Of a DNA stretch of 64,000 bases, positions 48,663-59,329 are shown in pieces. Numbering within the stretch: the first letter of the stretch is position 1; each line of letters opens with the position of its first letter. The stretch spans positions 311,650,166-311,714,165 of the forward strand of contig CM057009.1 in NCBI GenBank assembly GCA_029891345.1, in the 5' to 3' direction. This DNA is from Dryococelus australis (taxonomy: Eukaryota > Arthropoda > Insecta > Phasmatodea > Phasmatidae). The notes beneath the pieces are model-generated. The model worked only from the letters and a program-made list of their open reading frames with translations. It was not told the DNA's origin and did not search any database. The position numbers were made by a program, and so were the translations under genes.

Positions 48663-49324
48663 TTTACTGTCTCACAGTGACATAGCATGTGTATAAGCAA
48701 TTGCCGTCCAGACATAATAACAGGACCAAAGAACAAGTGCTTCAAGTTTACTTATACCTACCCATGGGAAAAATTCGCTGAAATAGACAGGGCTGTAGTG
48801 ATTGACCGCGTGTCTTTGTAAGAAAATATGGTAGACTTATTAGGCTGAGCTAATTAAGATAAGTAGAAATGACGGTTTACCATGGGAAAATATGATTGTT
48901 TGCAACGATTCAACGTACTCTAGATATTTCTGGCAGTTTTCTGTTCTTATTGTTCGTTATGCATGTATGAAGCTACTGTCCCATTTAACTGGGCCAATGA
49001 GGATTCTGATACTCTAAAGCAGAACATTTGTGATTGGCTTGCAAAGAACTTAGCCCAGTTAAAGCCTTGCTCATCGAATCATAAAGTGATAAACCAGCTA
49101 TAGAGTTATCGAAGATTTGCTGTCTCAAAAATATTTTGCGACTTTCTATCATCCCTAAAGATAATGTTACACCAGGTCTAAACGTGTGTGTTGCAGGAAA
49201 TTTCGCTATGCGAAATGACAATAAAATATTCATGATTGATATAGATGGTGTTACATCGTGGAAATGTTGGACAGCATGTAATGTTTAATGTCATATGCAT
49301 CTGTCTGCAATATGTATTTGTTTC
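48663..49324. other. Nothing recognised
   Basis: No repeat or domain was seen. Confidence 0.4.
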
Positions 49325-50235
49325 CAAGGTAATTTTAGGTCATGGGGTCAAGGTCAAGGTTGCATCCATGCAATATGGTGGTATTAGTCTTTAAAGTCAT
49401 TTACTTTTTGACTTTTATGTATTTTTTCTCGAGATTTGGTTTTCAAGCTCTTTCAACGTCATGGGATCAAGGTAAATGTAATTGGATCCCAAGATGGTGG
49501 CAGTGGTCAGTAATGTAATACACTTGCTGAAATTTATTTATTTTTTCTTGAGTTTTTGTTTTCAAGGTTATAGGGTCAAGGTCCAGGTCACCTGCATCTA
49601 ATATGGTGGTAAAGGCTGTTCACGATAAAGTGAGCACTTTCGAATACAACCGTAGAAAAAAAGTCACTGCTCCTACATGCATATGTTTTAACGAGTGACG
49701 CACCCAGTTAAGTTGGTAATGATGGATGGGAAAGTAGTTCCGTATCTTAACGTCGAATAAAAAGGGTTACGTACCTAACCATTTATGATAATTTAAATTA
49801 TTTCCTTCGCTTTTTGATTTTTAATGTATGGAAATGTAAAAATGAGCAGACGCATGAAAAATAATTTTATAATTATTTCACAGTTTCACTTGACCGATGC
49901 ATGAATAAAGTAATGAGGCGAATGACAATTTTGATCTTACATAAGACGGAAGAAAACAGAACGTGCACACAAGTAGATCTTAAGCAGGGCTTTCAAAAGT
50001 GCTCAGTTTACCATGAACAGCCTATAGTAGTATGTAATATTATATGCTTGTTAACTTTTATTTATTTTTTCTCGAGTTTTGGTTTTCAAAGTCATTCAAG
50101 GTCATGGAGTCAAGGTCAACGTCATGCTTCCAATATGTAAGTGCCTGTAACATAATATGCTTGTGGACTTTTATGTTTTTTCTTGAGTTTATGTTTTCTA
50201 GGTCATCCGAGATAATGGGGTTAAGGTCGAGGTCA
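49325..50235 (+). repeat. AGGTCA-rich satellite, array 2, split by a MITE
   Basis: Units of about 115 bp with TCATGGGGTCAAGGTCAAGG, a CCAATATGGTGGTAGTAGTC-type segment, and TTTTATGTATTTTTTCTCGA. The array is interrupted at 49,612-50,024 and resumes in register. It ends in GAAGGCCATCCGACTAATTT, shared with the end of array 1 near 34,110. Confidence 0.9.
49612..50024. mobile_element. TA-target MITE, copy 3 (413 bp, longer subfamily)
   Basis: Left AAGGCTGTTCACGATAAAG and the reverse complement of the right end TAGGCTGTTCATGGTAAAC. The satellite reads GGTGGTA before and TAGTAGT after, so the undisturbed site GGTGGTAGTAGT has a single TA duplicated. The interior differs from the 236-bp copies but its left part matches 54,436. 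No transposase. Confidence 0.95.
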
Positions 50236-50504
50236 CCTGCATCCAATATGGAAGCTACGATGGCTGACAGCACCAAGATCGCTGACTGGGTTTGGGTGAA
50301 GGGGGTGAAGGCCATCCGACTAATTTGTTAGGGGAGAGGTGCAAGGAGGTCATCTTAGGGAATTAAATTTTTAATTTTTTTTTTTTTTTTTTTTTTTGGA
50401 TTTCGGGGTCAAAGATCCTGAGTCCGGTTATTCTGGCTCGAAGTCACTGATCCTGGTCTCTTATCTGGCTCGGAGTCACTGATCCCGGTCACCTGGTTAG
50501 GGTA

Positions 50505-50690
50505 AAACGGGAATTATGTAGGGGAATTTTTTAGGGGGTATAAAAGGAAATTTTTAAGGAAAAAGAAGATTTTTTTAGGAAATTAGGTCGATTTTAAGAG
50601 AAAAAGGGACATTTTTAAGGGAAAAAGGGACATTTTTAGGGAAAAAGTATAAAAATGGCTGACAGTGTCGTCACAACATCGTGGGCCCCT
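50505..50690 (+). repeat. Purine-rich dispersed repeat, copy 2
   Basis: Repeated GGGACATTTTTAGGGAAAAA phrases then TCACAACATCGTGGGCCCC, alignable with 27,935 and 59,990. A T run (about 50,375-50,397) and a double ATCCTGGTC/GTCACTGATCC motif precede it. Confidence 0.78.
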
Positions 50691-50759
50691 TCCTCCGAGT
50701 CTTCGAATCCCCAATTCCTTGCGCTCAACTTCCCCAAACCCTACTACTTACAACTATAG

Positions 50760-50870
50760 TCTATTATCGGTTTCTTCACACTTTTTGAACCAAACCTTTG
50801 AAACACCCCCCCCCCCTTTTTTGATGTCTTTATTTATTTCCTAAATATGCCATGTATCACAAACATTTTA
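50760..50870 (+). repeat. Dispersed ~110-bp motif next to Polinton-type relic
   Basis: TCACACTTTTTGAACCAAAC, then CTTTGAAACACC and TAAATATGCCATGTATCACA match 15,385-15,470. Confidence 0.65.
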
Positions 50871-50879
50871 TCTAAGTTA

Positions 50880-51455
50880 TTACTATAGAATCCAAATGCT
50901 CTGGTTCGTCGTACATACGATCGTACACATCTCGCAACAATGTTACAGCATACGGCGTATACAGGCAAAATGATATATGGTCCCTCGGTGCTGATGAAAT
51001 AGAGTTTCAACCAGGTGGGATCATCCAAGTTGGCGATTACAATACACATGGAACCTCCGGGCTATATGAATTTCTATTTCACAAGGAGCACAGGGAGTTT
51101 ACAAAATCCGACCTACTGGAATACAACACCTTGTTCGAACTCACGAATGCACTTTCCAAGACAACAATCCCGAGACAATTATTTATGAGGTCAAACATCA
51201 CGAAAAAATCGAAATTCTCGCAGACCTCTTCAACGGCCTAGCACTGAAAAGTGGCGAAGTTTTAAAGAAGATAGACGACAGCAAGAACAGCGACTACATA
51301 TTCTGGGACTATCCGAACGAGTTGGTCGATAGGCTGCAGCTACTGCTCGCTTCGCAACGGGTTGTAAATTACTCCCACAATAATGAGATAGTTTTATCAT
51401 CGAAGAACTTATGGAGGAAGGGTACACAGAATGAGTCGATTGGGTATCGCCAATG
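50880..51455 (+). pseudogene. Polinton/Maverick-associated ORF relic (DUF8207-like)
   Basis: The + frame to the stop at 51,239-51,241 contains WSLGADEIEFQPGG and GTSGLYEFLF. It resembles an arthropod protein family (DUF8207-like, recalled and not searched) that occurs beside Polinton-type integrases. After a frameshift near 51,190 the neighbouring frame continues with DYPNELVDRLQLLLASQ and runs to about 51,455. It lies immediately upstream of the integrase relic on the same strand, which supports a shared origin. The biochemical role of the family is not known to me. No start codon could be chosen. Confidence 0.55.
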
Positions 51456-51499
51456 AACTGCATGCATCTGCAAGATGCAACTACCGCTGCTCTAAGGTC

Positions 51500-52290
51500 G
51501 TGATATGTGGGATGAGCGATCTATTTCAAGACAACATCGTCGAGATGATACCGTATGCTCGAGTCAACAAGGGCTACAAATACATGCTGACAGACATCGT
51601 TGCATATAGTAAATTCACCTGGACCAGACCTGTCAAATAGAATAATGTCAATGATGTCATCGAAGCCATGGCAGATGTATTGCGCAAAGAACGCACTCTG
51701 ACTAATCTACAAACTGTCAAGGGCAAGGAAATCTACAATGTAAAGTTCAAGGCCTTCATGAAGAAACATAACATAAATAATTATACTACTTACAGCTATC
51801 TCTAAGCTTCTATCGTCGGGAGGTTCAACAGGATTCTTAAGGGAGAAATGTGGAGGAATTTCACTGCGAATTTTACGAATGGTAGCTACAAGTGGCTGAC
51901 ACTACTGCCGAAACTCGTACGAGAGTACAATTCTTCTGTTCATTCTAATCTCGCACGAAGCCCGAAAATGTGAAGAACGACTCCCTGGTTTGGACCTTAT
52001 AAACTAACGTGAGAAGGAGGGACCCACACAAGCCTAAAGCTAAGGTAGGATACCTGCTGGGCATCTCCAAACAGAAAGGTATCTTCGATAAAGGGTTCAT
52101 GGCGAATTGGAACCCCAGATTCTTTCGTTTGCAACGTATATGTATGCTCCGAGGACCTACTTTCTCGAGGATCTGAATAATATTCCCATCCATTGTGGTT
52201 TCTATGCAGAGGAAATCCAGCCTACAAAGTTTCCATATGTGTATTTGGTCGAGAAGATGCTTCAACAATGTAAAGGAAGGGCATAAGTCA
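51500..52290 (+). pseudogene. Polinton/Maverick-type integrase (rve) relic
   Basis: The frame from about 51,530 carries an integrase core: YARVNKGYKYMLTDIVAYSK, TNLQTVKGKEIYN, KKHNINNYTTYSYL, then SIVGRFNRILK and LLPKLVREYNSSVHS. A C-terminal part with KAKVGYLLGISKQKGIF and GFYAEEIQPTKFPYVYLVEK follows in two frames to about 52,286. The three acidic DDE positions appear lost: Asn at the first, Val in LQTVKGKE, Gly in SIVGRFN. Stops near 51,640, 51,805 and 51,972 and two frameshifts confirm decay. The family (integrase of self-synthesising DNA transposons) is recognised from these blocks. No DNA polymerase B, ATPase or capsid relic was found nearby. Confidence 0.82.
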
Positions 52291-52789
52291 AATAGTGGTG
52301 TTTCCCTGACTGCTTCAATTCCTTGGTTGCTAAAAGCGGACATCGAGCAGTGATTGTAATTAATAAACTGATATAATTTACAATGTGTACAATAAATTTA
52401 ATTTAAAAAAATGTGTTGTGTTTTATTTATTTAAAAAACTCATCTGCTTTAAATTAAAAAAATATTTTTAAAAAATGATCGCATTTAAGAATAAAAAATA
52501 AATAAATTAAATATGACAGTTGAAGTACTTTGCAGGAATAGTCAATGCCACCGTTCGGTACAGGACGATAGCAGGCAGCATAATTGAGAAATTAACGCCA
52601 CCTATGTGTTGAAAATATGAACATATAGAGAGAGTGTCAACAGTGCCACCTATAATTAAAAAAACAAATTAAATCGGCTGCCATCTGGTGGTGATATCGA
52701 TAATTAACACACTAGCACCACATACGTAATGAAAACATATGACATCCAATATGACAGTCGAACGAAGGTAAGAGACAACCTCCAGCAAT
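52291..52789. other. AT-rich flank of the Polinton-type relic
   Basis: Phrases GCCACCTATGTG and GCACCACATACG recur. No coding content. Confidence 0.45.
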
Positions 52790-53240
52790 GCATAAACAAA
52801 TAACAGACCAAATAATCCAAGATGGTGGATGTTGGTTATGACGCCTAACAAGATGGTGGTCTGCACCGACCAACTTGGCTGTTGGCCACACCTACCAAGA
52901 TGGTCAACGCCTACCAAGATAGTAAACACCTACCAAGATGGCGGAATGTGTAAAAGTAAGTGGTGACCACCAAAATTTTTTTAAAAATAAATTTTTTATC
53001 AATAATTCCTTTATAATTTTTTTGGTATTTTTTAGAATTTTTTAGAGCAAGAACAGAATCTTTTAGGCAAAAATGGTTGCCGGGAGCCGGAATTTTAAAA
53101 TAATTTATAAATAATAGTTTAATAATTTCTAATAATTAAAAAATAATAAATTGTTATTTTTAAATTTTTAACTGTTTGGGTCAAAGGTCAAATTTCAAAG
53201 GCCAAAGTTCCTAAAGTAACTGGCTTCCAAGATGGCCGCC
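52790..53240 (+). repeat. CCAAGATGG-rich irregular repeat
   Basis: CCAAGATGG or CAAGATGGTGG occurs six or more times between 52,816 and 53,240 (for example CACCTACCAAGATGGCGGAA). It is separated by AT-rich sequence from a final CCAAGATGGCCGCCGG. Similar phrases occur at the ends of the AGGTCA arrays. Confidence 0.75.
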
Positions 53241-54435
53241 GGCCGATCGGAATGGCAGAGCACGAACAGCTCCGAGCTCCTATTCCCTATCCTCTAGCCA
53301 CAAAGTCATCATAATCCTACGAATAGATACAAACACTTTCATCACTGTTGATCGTGTCTCTTTGACAGTTGTGCTCATTTCGAGTACGTCAATGTTTGGT
53401 ACACGCGCGCAGAAGACGAATAAGCGGCCTGCCTCTCTGGTCCTGAGCGGTCCGACCAGATAGGGAAGTGCCACTGAATGGCCACAAAAGAAAAAATTAT
53501 CTAGAGAAAGACCTATACGTGTCCACGCAGCGTTTAATCACATTTGTCACGCCCGTGCTGGTATTCTGAAGTTTGTGATCATGCAACAGTGAAGCGTACG
53601 AGAGTACGGAAAATCAGCTTCGGTCCCGCCTAGTCGGATGTAGCGACGGAGGTTGACCCGTGGAGGGCTGTCTGTATCTGCACAACGCGGCAGGTGCGTG
53701 GTAGTAGGCAGAGCAGTCTCCCCGTCCCGCCAAACGACCTCATTTCTCAGGGTACGTTTGCGAGGCGTCGTAAACGCAGCTGCCCATCTGGCCGCTCTCC
53801 GCGAATAGGAAGGGTTTTTGATTGGCTGTTTCCGAAAGGGAAGCGCGAGTGTCCGCGCAGAGCACTGCGATGACTACATAAAGCCGCTCGTCTCAGATCT
53901 TTCCATCCCAGTTAAGCTGGATTTTTCAAATGAATAAATTATTTATTAAAGGCCCTGCGAGTGACCCCGCCGGGAATAGAACCAGAGACCACCGCCAAAA
54001 TTAGTAAATTAAAATGATGACATCCTTGACATTTTATTATTTAGCTTATACTATGTAAAATAATACTACTAAAATAATAAATTACCAAATCGCAAACATC
54101 TCTGAACAAATGACTGTCGACGGTGTCCGAATTAAGTACAACGAAGAAATAAAATACATGGTAAGATCGAACACGGTCTTAATATGCTAATAGGAAATTA
54201 TGAAAGTATTTATATCGCATACCCACTCATTACCGAGGCCGTATTCCTGTACCACTGCGATGCGCAAACAAGTTGTTCCGTTTGCGTGTCTGTGTTCATC
54301 ATGTGCAGTTATACTTCCATCCAGTCCCGTGCATCAACTGCTCGAAGTCTGCAGTAGGAGGGCATCGCGCCCTGATATCACGTTGTCGCGAACTGGTGGC
54401 GGGAACATGCTGCGAGTCAGATTAGAAAGCTGATA
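53241..54435. other. GC-richer region, no supported gene
   Basis: A GC-rich stretch at 53,600-53,930 includes CAAT-like TTGATTGGCTG and a TACATAAAG just downstream and could be a promoter, but no adjacent ORF was identified. The rest is unrecognised. Confidence 0.4.
53953..53997 (-). mobile_element. SINE head fragment
   Basis: Minus strand GGTGGTCTCTGGTTCTATTC then CCGGCGGGGTCACTCGCAGG gives a box B and the start of a family A-like body. No box A is preserved. Confidence 0.45.
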
Positions 54436-54520
54436 AAGGCTGTTCACAATAAAGTGAGCACTTCAGAAACGAACCTTAGAAAAAAAGTCACTGTGCATGC
54501 ATGCGCCACACCTCCTGTGG
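54436..54520 (+). mobile_element. TA-target MITE, left end only
   Basis: AAGGCTGTTCACAATAAAG after TA, then GAGCACTT and AGAAAAAAAGTCACTG, match the left 75 bp of the 413-bp copy at 49,612. No right end was found before 55,458. Confidence 0.75.
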
Positions 54521-55458
54521 CGTCAACTGCCGAACTACGTTTTAGTTTCGGAAGTGTAAAAAGTGACAAAGTAGAGCACAGATCTAAGGCCAGCTTATCT
54601 TGCAACAGTTCACCACACGCCACTGCATTGCAACCGACTGTCTGGCATGACAAACATTTATGCCTGAAAATAATACAATGGAGTCATAATATATTTCTTA
54701 TATTTTGTTAGGCTGTGTGTATTCATTAAAAACTCGAAATTGAAGGGGCTTATTTTAGCTGTAGGTGACCATGTTCCAAACATATCTGCATGGCTGGGGT
54801 AAGATTTTTATCTTATTTTATTACTTGAGTTTCTGTTTCGATTGCAGATTGTTATAGGTGCGTTATTATTCAGACATCTTAACTCATCCTTGTTTCCAGA
54901 TCAATACCGTTTCCGTGTGTCATAAAATGTTTCCAAAGTGTCAGCAAGGAACTGCTGGTGCTGGAGCCAAGCAACTCTAGTCAATTCTCGGTTACTTCCA
55001 AATTTCCCGAGTCCAGAGGAGGCTGGCGAGATGCAATTCTCTGCAGTACCGCGGAGATGAGGCGCGATGGCAGGCGGGCGACCGGAAATGCGTTAAATGC
55101 AGAAATAACGCCCAACGGCCGCGCTCTAGAACCTGGGTAGGATGCTCAGGCGACGGCGGTTAAACGGGACAGAAATAACGGCCCCGTTAAAATTCCCGCC
55201 AACCTGGGCGGGCGCGGAGACCCAACTCGACGGCCGGCCCCGCAGTCAATTTTCCTCCAGTTTCGCGTGACATCCCCCCTCCGAGGCTATATTCGTACGC
55301 ATGCGTCGCGGTGCAGGAAGCCAGCGAACGAAATAAACTCGCAACGAGCTGTTCTATTGGCCGCTGCTGCGCGTGAACCAATCCGAAACTACGCTTCGCG
55401 GTACTGGGAACTGCGCCCCCCCCCCCCCTTCGCACAAACTATGGTTGATCGTTGAGGC
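54521..55458. other. GC-rich, CpG-containing region, no supported gene
   Basis: 55,020-55,440 is GC- and CpG-rich, with CAAT-like motifs (ACCAATCC, CTATTGG) near 55,355-55,385 and a C run. It may be a promoter or a repeat. Open frames on both strands lack domains. Confidence 0.4.
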
Positions 55459-55689
55459 AGAGGCTGTTTACGGTAAAACGAGCTCTTTCGAGGCCCTAGT
55501 TATATTTTCCTTTCAGCAATTTTTTATTCTTTAACCACACCTGAAAATAAATACTGCAATTTAAGTAATAAACACAGTTTGTATATTCCACCGCACTCGA
55601 TGTTAACGTCTATGTATAAAAAAAATTTACTGGCTATTATTCCAAATGAGTGGGTTTTCAAAAGTGCTCACTTTACCGTGAATAGCTTA
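55459..55689. mobile_element. TA-target MITE, copy 4 (~231 bp)
   Basis: Left AGGCTGTTTACGGTAAAACG and right GTGCTCACTTTACCGTGAAT then AGCTTA. The interior (GAGGCCCTAGTTA, CCAAATGAGTGGG) aligns with the 236-bp copies. The TA duplication is eroded on the left. Confidence 0.88.
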
Positions 55690-55884
55690 TAGAAGATGTT
55701 TGGCTCTTGTGGAGCACTGCAGTGGTCTCTATTAAACGCAGAGCTCATCAAATAATACAACCTATTTTTTCTTCTTTTTTTCTCGCAATACCTACATATT
55801 GTTAGAACCTCAAAATTACTGTATAACTAAATTTGCAAAACCAGCTTCATTGATACAAAATACGTTAATTACAATATTTATTTC

Positions 55885-55975
55885 GCCGATCTCCCAAGGC
55901 GCATTCGGTTGGTGAGCCTCCGGTATGTGGTGAGGTAGGTTCTGTATTCGAATCCTAGGTAAGGCATGGGAGTTA
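55885..55975 (+). mobile_element. Possible tRNA-derived SINE head
   Basis: CCCAAGGCGCATTCGGTTGG and TAGGTTCTGTATTCGAATCC resemble box A and box B regions at about tRNA spacing. Only this copy was seen. Confidence 0.45.
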
Positions 55976-58810
55976 GTTCGACAATAAGTTAGTTTGTAGG
56001 TCATCCCCTGATAAGTAGAGGTATTGGAAATTCGCGAAAAGCTTTCAAGATAAGTTGTATTCCAAAACACTGTAGGGTAGTTTACCTATCTTGATTGGCT
56101 AAATTACGTTTTGACACGTGTCAACTGTCTGCACGCGAATTACGTAGGAGCCGTGGAGATGTTGCCGAATCCTGAGTGGCCAGGTCAAATATGAAGACGC
56201 CTTCTCAAGCAGACGGCAACCAATGGCAATAAACAAACTGCTGTTAGGTGCTTATAGTATTGGAGTCTACTGTGTACTCAAATTAGTTCGCGAAAAACCA
56301 CTAGCTCGACTGATAAGCCTTCAGATATAACGGCGGGGGATGTTAATAAGCCCTTGCCAATATACTCAATACAGTACAACATTAATCACGAAAAGTAAAA
56401 TATATTCGTTTCAATTTCAAACCCCTGACTATCAACTCAAGAAAACTCAAAGTCCCGCAAATCACAATTTAATAATTTATAATGTAGACCAATAATAAAC
56501 CAATTACGTAAGAAGCACCTAGTTGTGTGTAACACACATACGTACTCTGAGAATCGGCGAACCAGACGAGCCGAGTGCTCTAGTCGCTACACCACCGTGG
56601 CCCCTTCAGTACTATATATATATATATATATGGTTAATAAAATTATGTATTAATAATGGATAACTATCAGAGCATAAGGGGTTAGTTTCCTTAGTTATTT
56701 TTCTCATAATTGAACGTTTCCGCTTATTAGCTTGATTAAATTTAGCTGCAATAACTTGGTAGTCGAAAGTTAAAAACTGCATTTATCAGCTCTTAAACTA
56801 ATTTTTTAATGGTTTAGAAAAAAGATTATGGAGATTTTTTTTCAACTTAAACATGAACTGAGTACATGTTTTGTCATGAATTTAAGTTTCCTGTAAACTG
56901 TGAAACTATTTTCTTTGTTGTACTTCAGGCATTTTTTTTTTTTTTTTTTAAATTTCGTCCAGAATACTTTTAAAAAATTCTGTATTTCCATTTCCCTTGA
57001 ATATCATGTTTTTTCGCTTTTCTAAAAGTAGATGCTGCAAAGTAATGGAAAACAGATGATAACTACGAAACTAAGCTACAATAACATGGGGAAAACGTTG
57101 TGCATTTCATAATATATTTGACCATCGAGCTCAAATAACATATAACGGGAACGCGACAAACTACTTATAGGCAAATAGTTCCCGAGAAGTGGCGCATTCC
57201 TCGTCAGTGCGGCTCGTCACGGAACTACTGTGGCCTCGCAGAGAACGACAAGGCGATGAGGTGTGGTTGGTAGGGACGGAAGCGCCTAATGGTAGGCCAC
57301 CGGCGGCACGCTACCGTGCAAATAAAAAAAAAAAAAAGCATTTATTCATATTTCTAAACAATCACTAAAAATATGTCGTAAGTAAAAATGTTTTTTTAAA
57401 ATAATGATTACAAAAAGACGCCCGCAGGAATAGACTTAGTAATTTCTTGCGCTCAATAAAAAGATTTTCCATTCAAAGTAATTTGCAGTCTCATACGTGC
57501 AAGTAAAAATTAATTTCATCCCTGAAAATCAGCTAAATAAATCGAATCGGCACGGACACACAAACAGATAAACATTCATATTAAATATATAATTAGTATC
57601 TACTCGCTAAATCCTTTAGACTGCCGGCCCGTAAACAGGAACGTGAAATGGTGTCAAAGGCCTATCGTCAGGCAATAAATTTAATCTAAAAATTAATAAT
57701 AAGAACCATACTAAACATTAACCTCCCCCATAGAAAAATCTATCTCATTTTTAATGATTGGCAACAGTTTTGGAGTAGTTGGAACATTCTTCTCGCGCAC
57801 ATAGATATCGTGGACAGTGTTTCTAATAACACAATTATCGAAATCGTCCACTTTCAAGAAGTGTGTCTTTTTTCAGTGGAGTAGATTTTTCCAGGCGTTG
57901 ATAAAAATGTGGTGGTCAGTTTCAATTGTAATTTTATTTTATTTTTTCGGACCCGTTTTATGGCGGTCACACCAACACCCGTGTAAAAAGCCGCGCGACG
58001 ATCTGCTTGATTTACCAGTCGTGATGGAACCTGTTGTTTCGTTTCGTCATTGCACTTTTCTATTACAGTACTTATAGTTTCGTGTTCCTCACTGTAAATT
58101 ACTTTCCTCTTTTTTACTTGACGCCGTGGTCGGAATAATAAATCAACACATAAAATTCGTTTAATTTTCTAAAGGGGGGAAAATGGGTCGCTGACAGATC
58201 TCACGTTTCGACAAAACCTCGGAGACGCTAGAACACGTTACCGATGTCGGCGCTGCACGACTTTACTACTGTCTGGCGACAGGTGAACGACTGCTGCTTG
58301 GACAGGGTTCCCAGGAATTCTCCAGTATCACCTCAGCACCAGCTCCCCCGCCAGGGCTGCTCGTTCCTGTCACACACAGTGGTTCGCTTGTCTGCAAAGT
58401 GATGGGGAAACTGCCACCTTCCTACCAGACAGTTTTCGCAAACGGCCAACGATCCAAATGTATTCTGCGTCGTGAGCATTTGGTGCAAGTTGTCCCCATA
58501 CTTGGAATTTTTCGAAAGGCACGGTACCTTGAAAACACTAAATAATATTTTCTAATTTCCAAATGAACTGAACTATACCTTTCGACCGGATAAACTAATG
58601 AAAACATTTGGAGTAGTGTTTTAATCTGCATTACATGCCAAAATCTTGTGTTTTCTTTTCCCAAGATAATTCGAATCGTAAGATGAGTTTTCTGAGTGTA
58701 AATAAAAAATATTGTAAAGCAATGTGCTGTTTAGCTATAATCTGAAACAAAACTATTGACACAGACATCTAGATTTTGCCTCTTCGCATCAGCATTAGTC
58801 TGCATCCGCG
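55976..58810. other. No supported gene
   Basis: AT-rich apart from a GC-richer patch at 57,180-57,320 and a mixed segment at 58,200-58,430. It includes an AT run at about 56,615-56,635 and T/A homopolymers near 56,935 and 57,325. No domain in any frame. Confidence 0.4.
56555..56605 (-). mobile_element. SINE head fragment
   Basis: Minus strand GGGGCCACGGTGGTGTAGCG then ACTAGAGCACTCGGCTCGTC and a box B-like remnant (GGTTCGCCGATTC) are the tRNA-like head of a family A-type SINE. The body is missing. Confidence 0.7.
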
Positions 58811-59211
58811 ATGTCTTCGGGCACTTCAGGGATAATGGTAGCTACGGCAGTGTCATCGACTCCTTCGGGAGTGGTACCAGCAGTGCAATCGACTTCTTCG
58901 AGCGGTATTCCTATGGAAACATCGCCATCGACCTCTTCCTCTGAGGTACCTAGAATACCATTGCTGGTGTTACCTGCTTCTTTAGCTCCAGCACCTACAT
59001 CTCCAACAGGTCCGCGCGAGTCTTTGCCTGGACCACTACGTCCTCATCAGTGTCACTTTTGCGAAAATGCATTTACTTTCGACCATAATTTGTGGAGATA
59101 TGGGTGATTTAATTGTGCCAAGAATCCTTGTCGTATGTATTATTTGTGTGACAGGTGCGGTAAGCAGTTCAGCAATAGCGACAATTTACTTAGAGATGGA
59201 ATGACTTGTTA
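58811..59211 (+). pseudogene. Decayed C2H2 zinc-finger ORF
   Basis: From the ATG at 58,811 a Ser/Thr/Pro-rich N-terminus (about 75 residues) leads into HQCHFCENAFTFDHNLWRYG and a stop at 59,105. Reading on in frame gives CDRCGKQFSNSDNLLRDGMTC and a stop near 59,209. Both fingers keep their two Cys and the hydrophobic spacing, but the first His of each is replaced (Tyr, Asp). Two fingers behind a low-complexity region resemble ORFs carried by some arthropod mobile elements, which is inference. The AGGTCA satellite begins about 120 bp downstream. Confidence 0.68.
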
Positions 59212-59329
59212 AGACGAAGTGCATTTCTCATCAGTACCTTGGTACCAGGTTTCTGCAAGCAGATATCTTCTGATTTCCGTACATGTCCTCAAAAGTGCAT
59301 CTACCTACATAACCCACCCTGCAGTGAAT

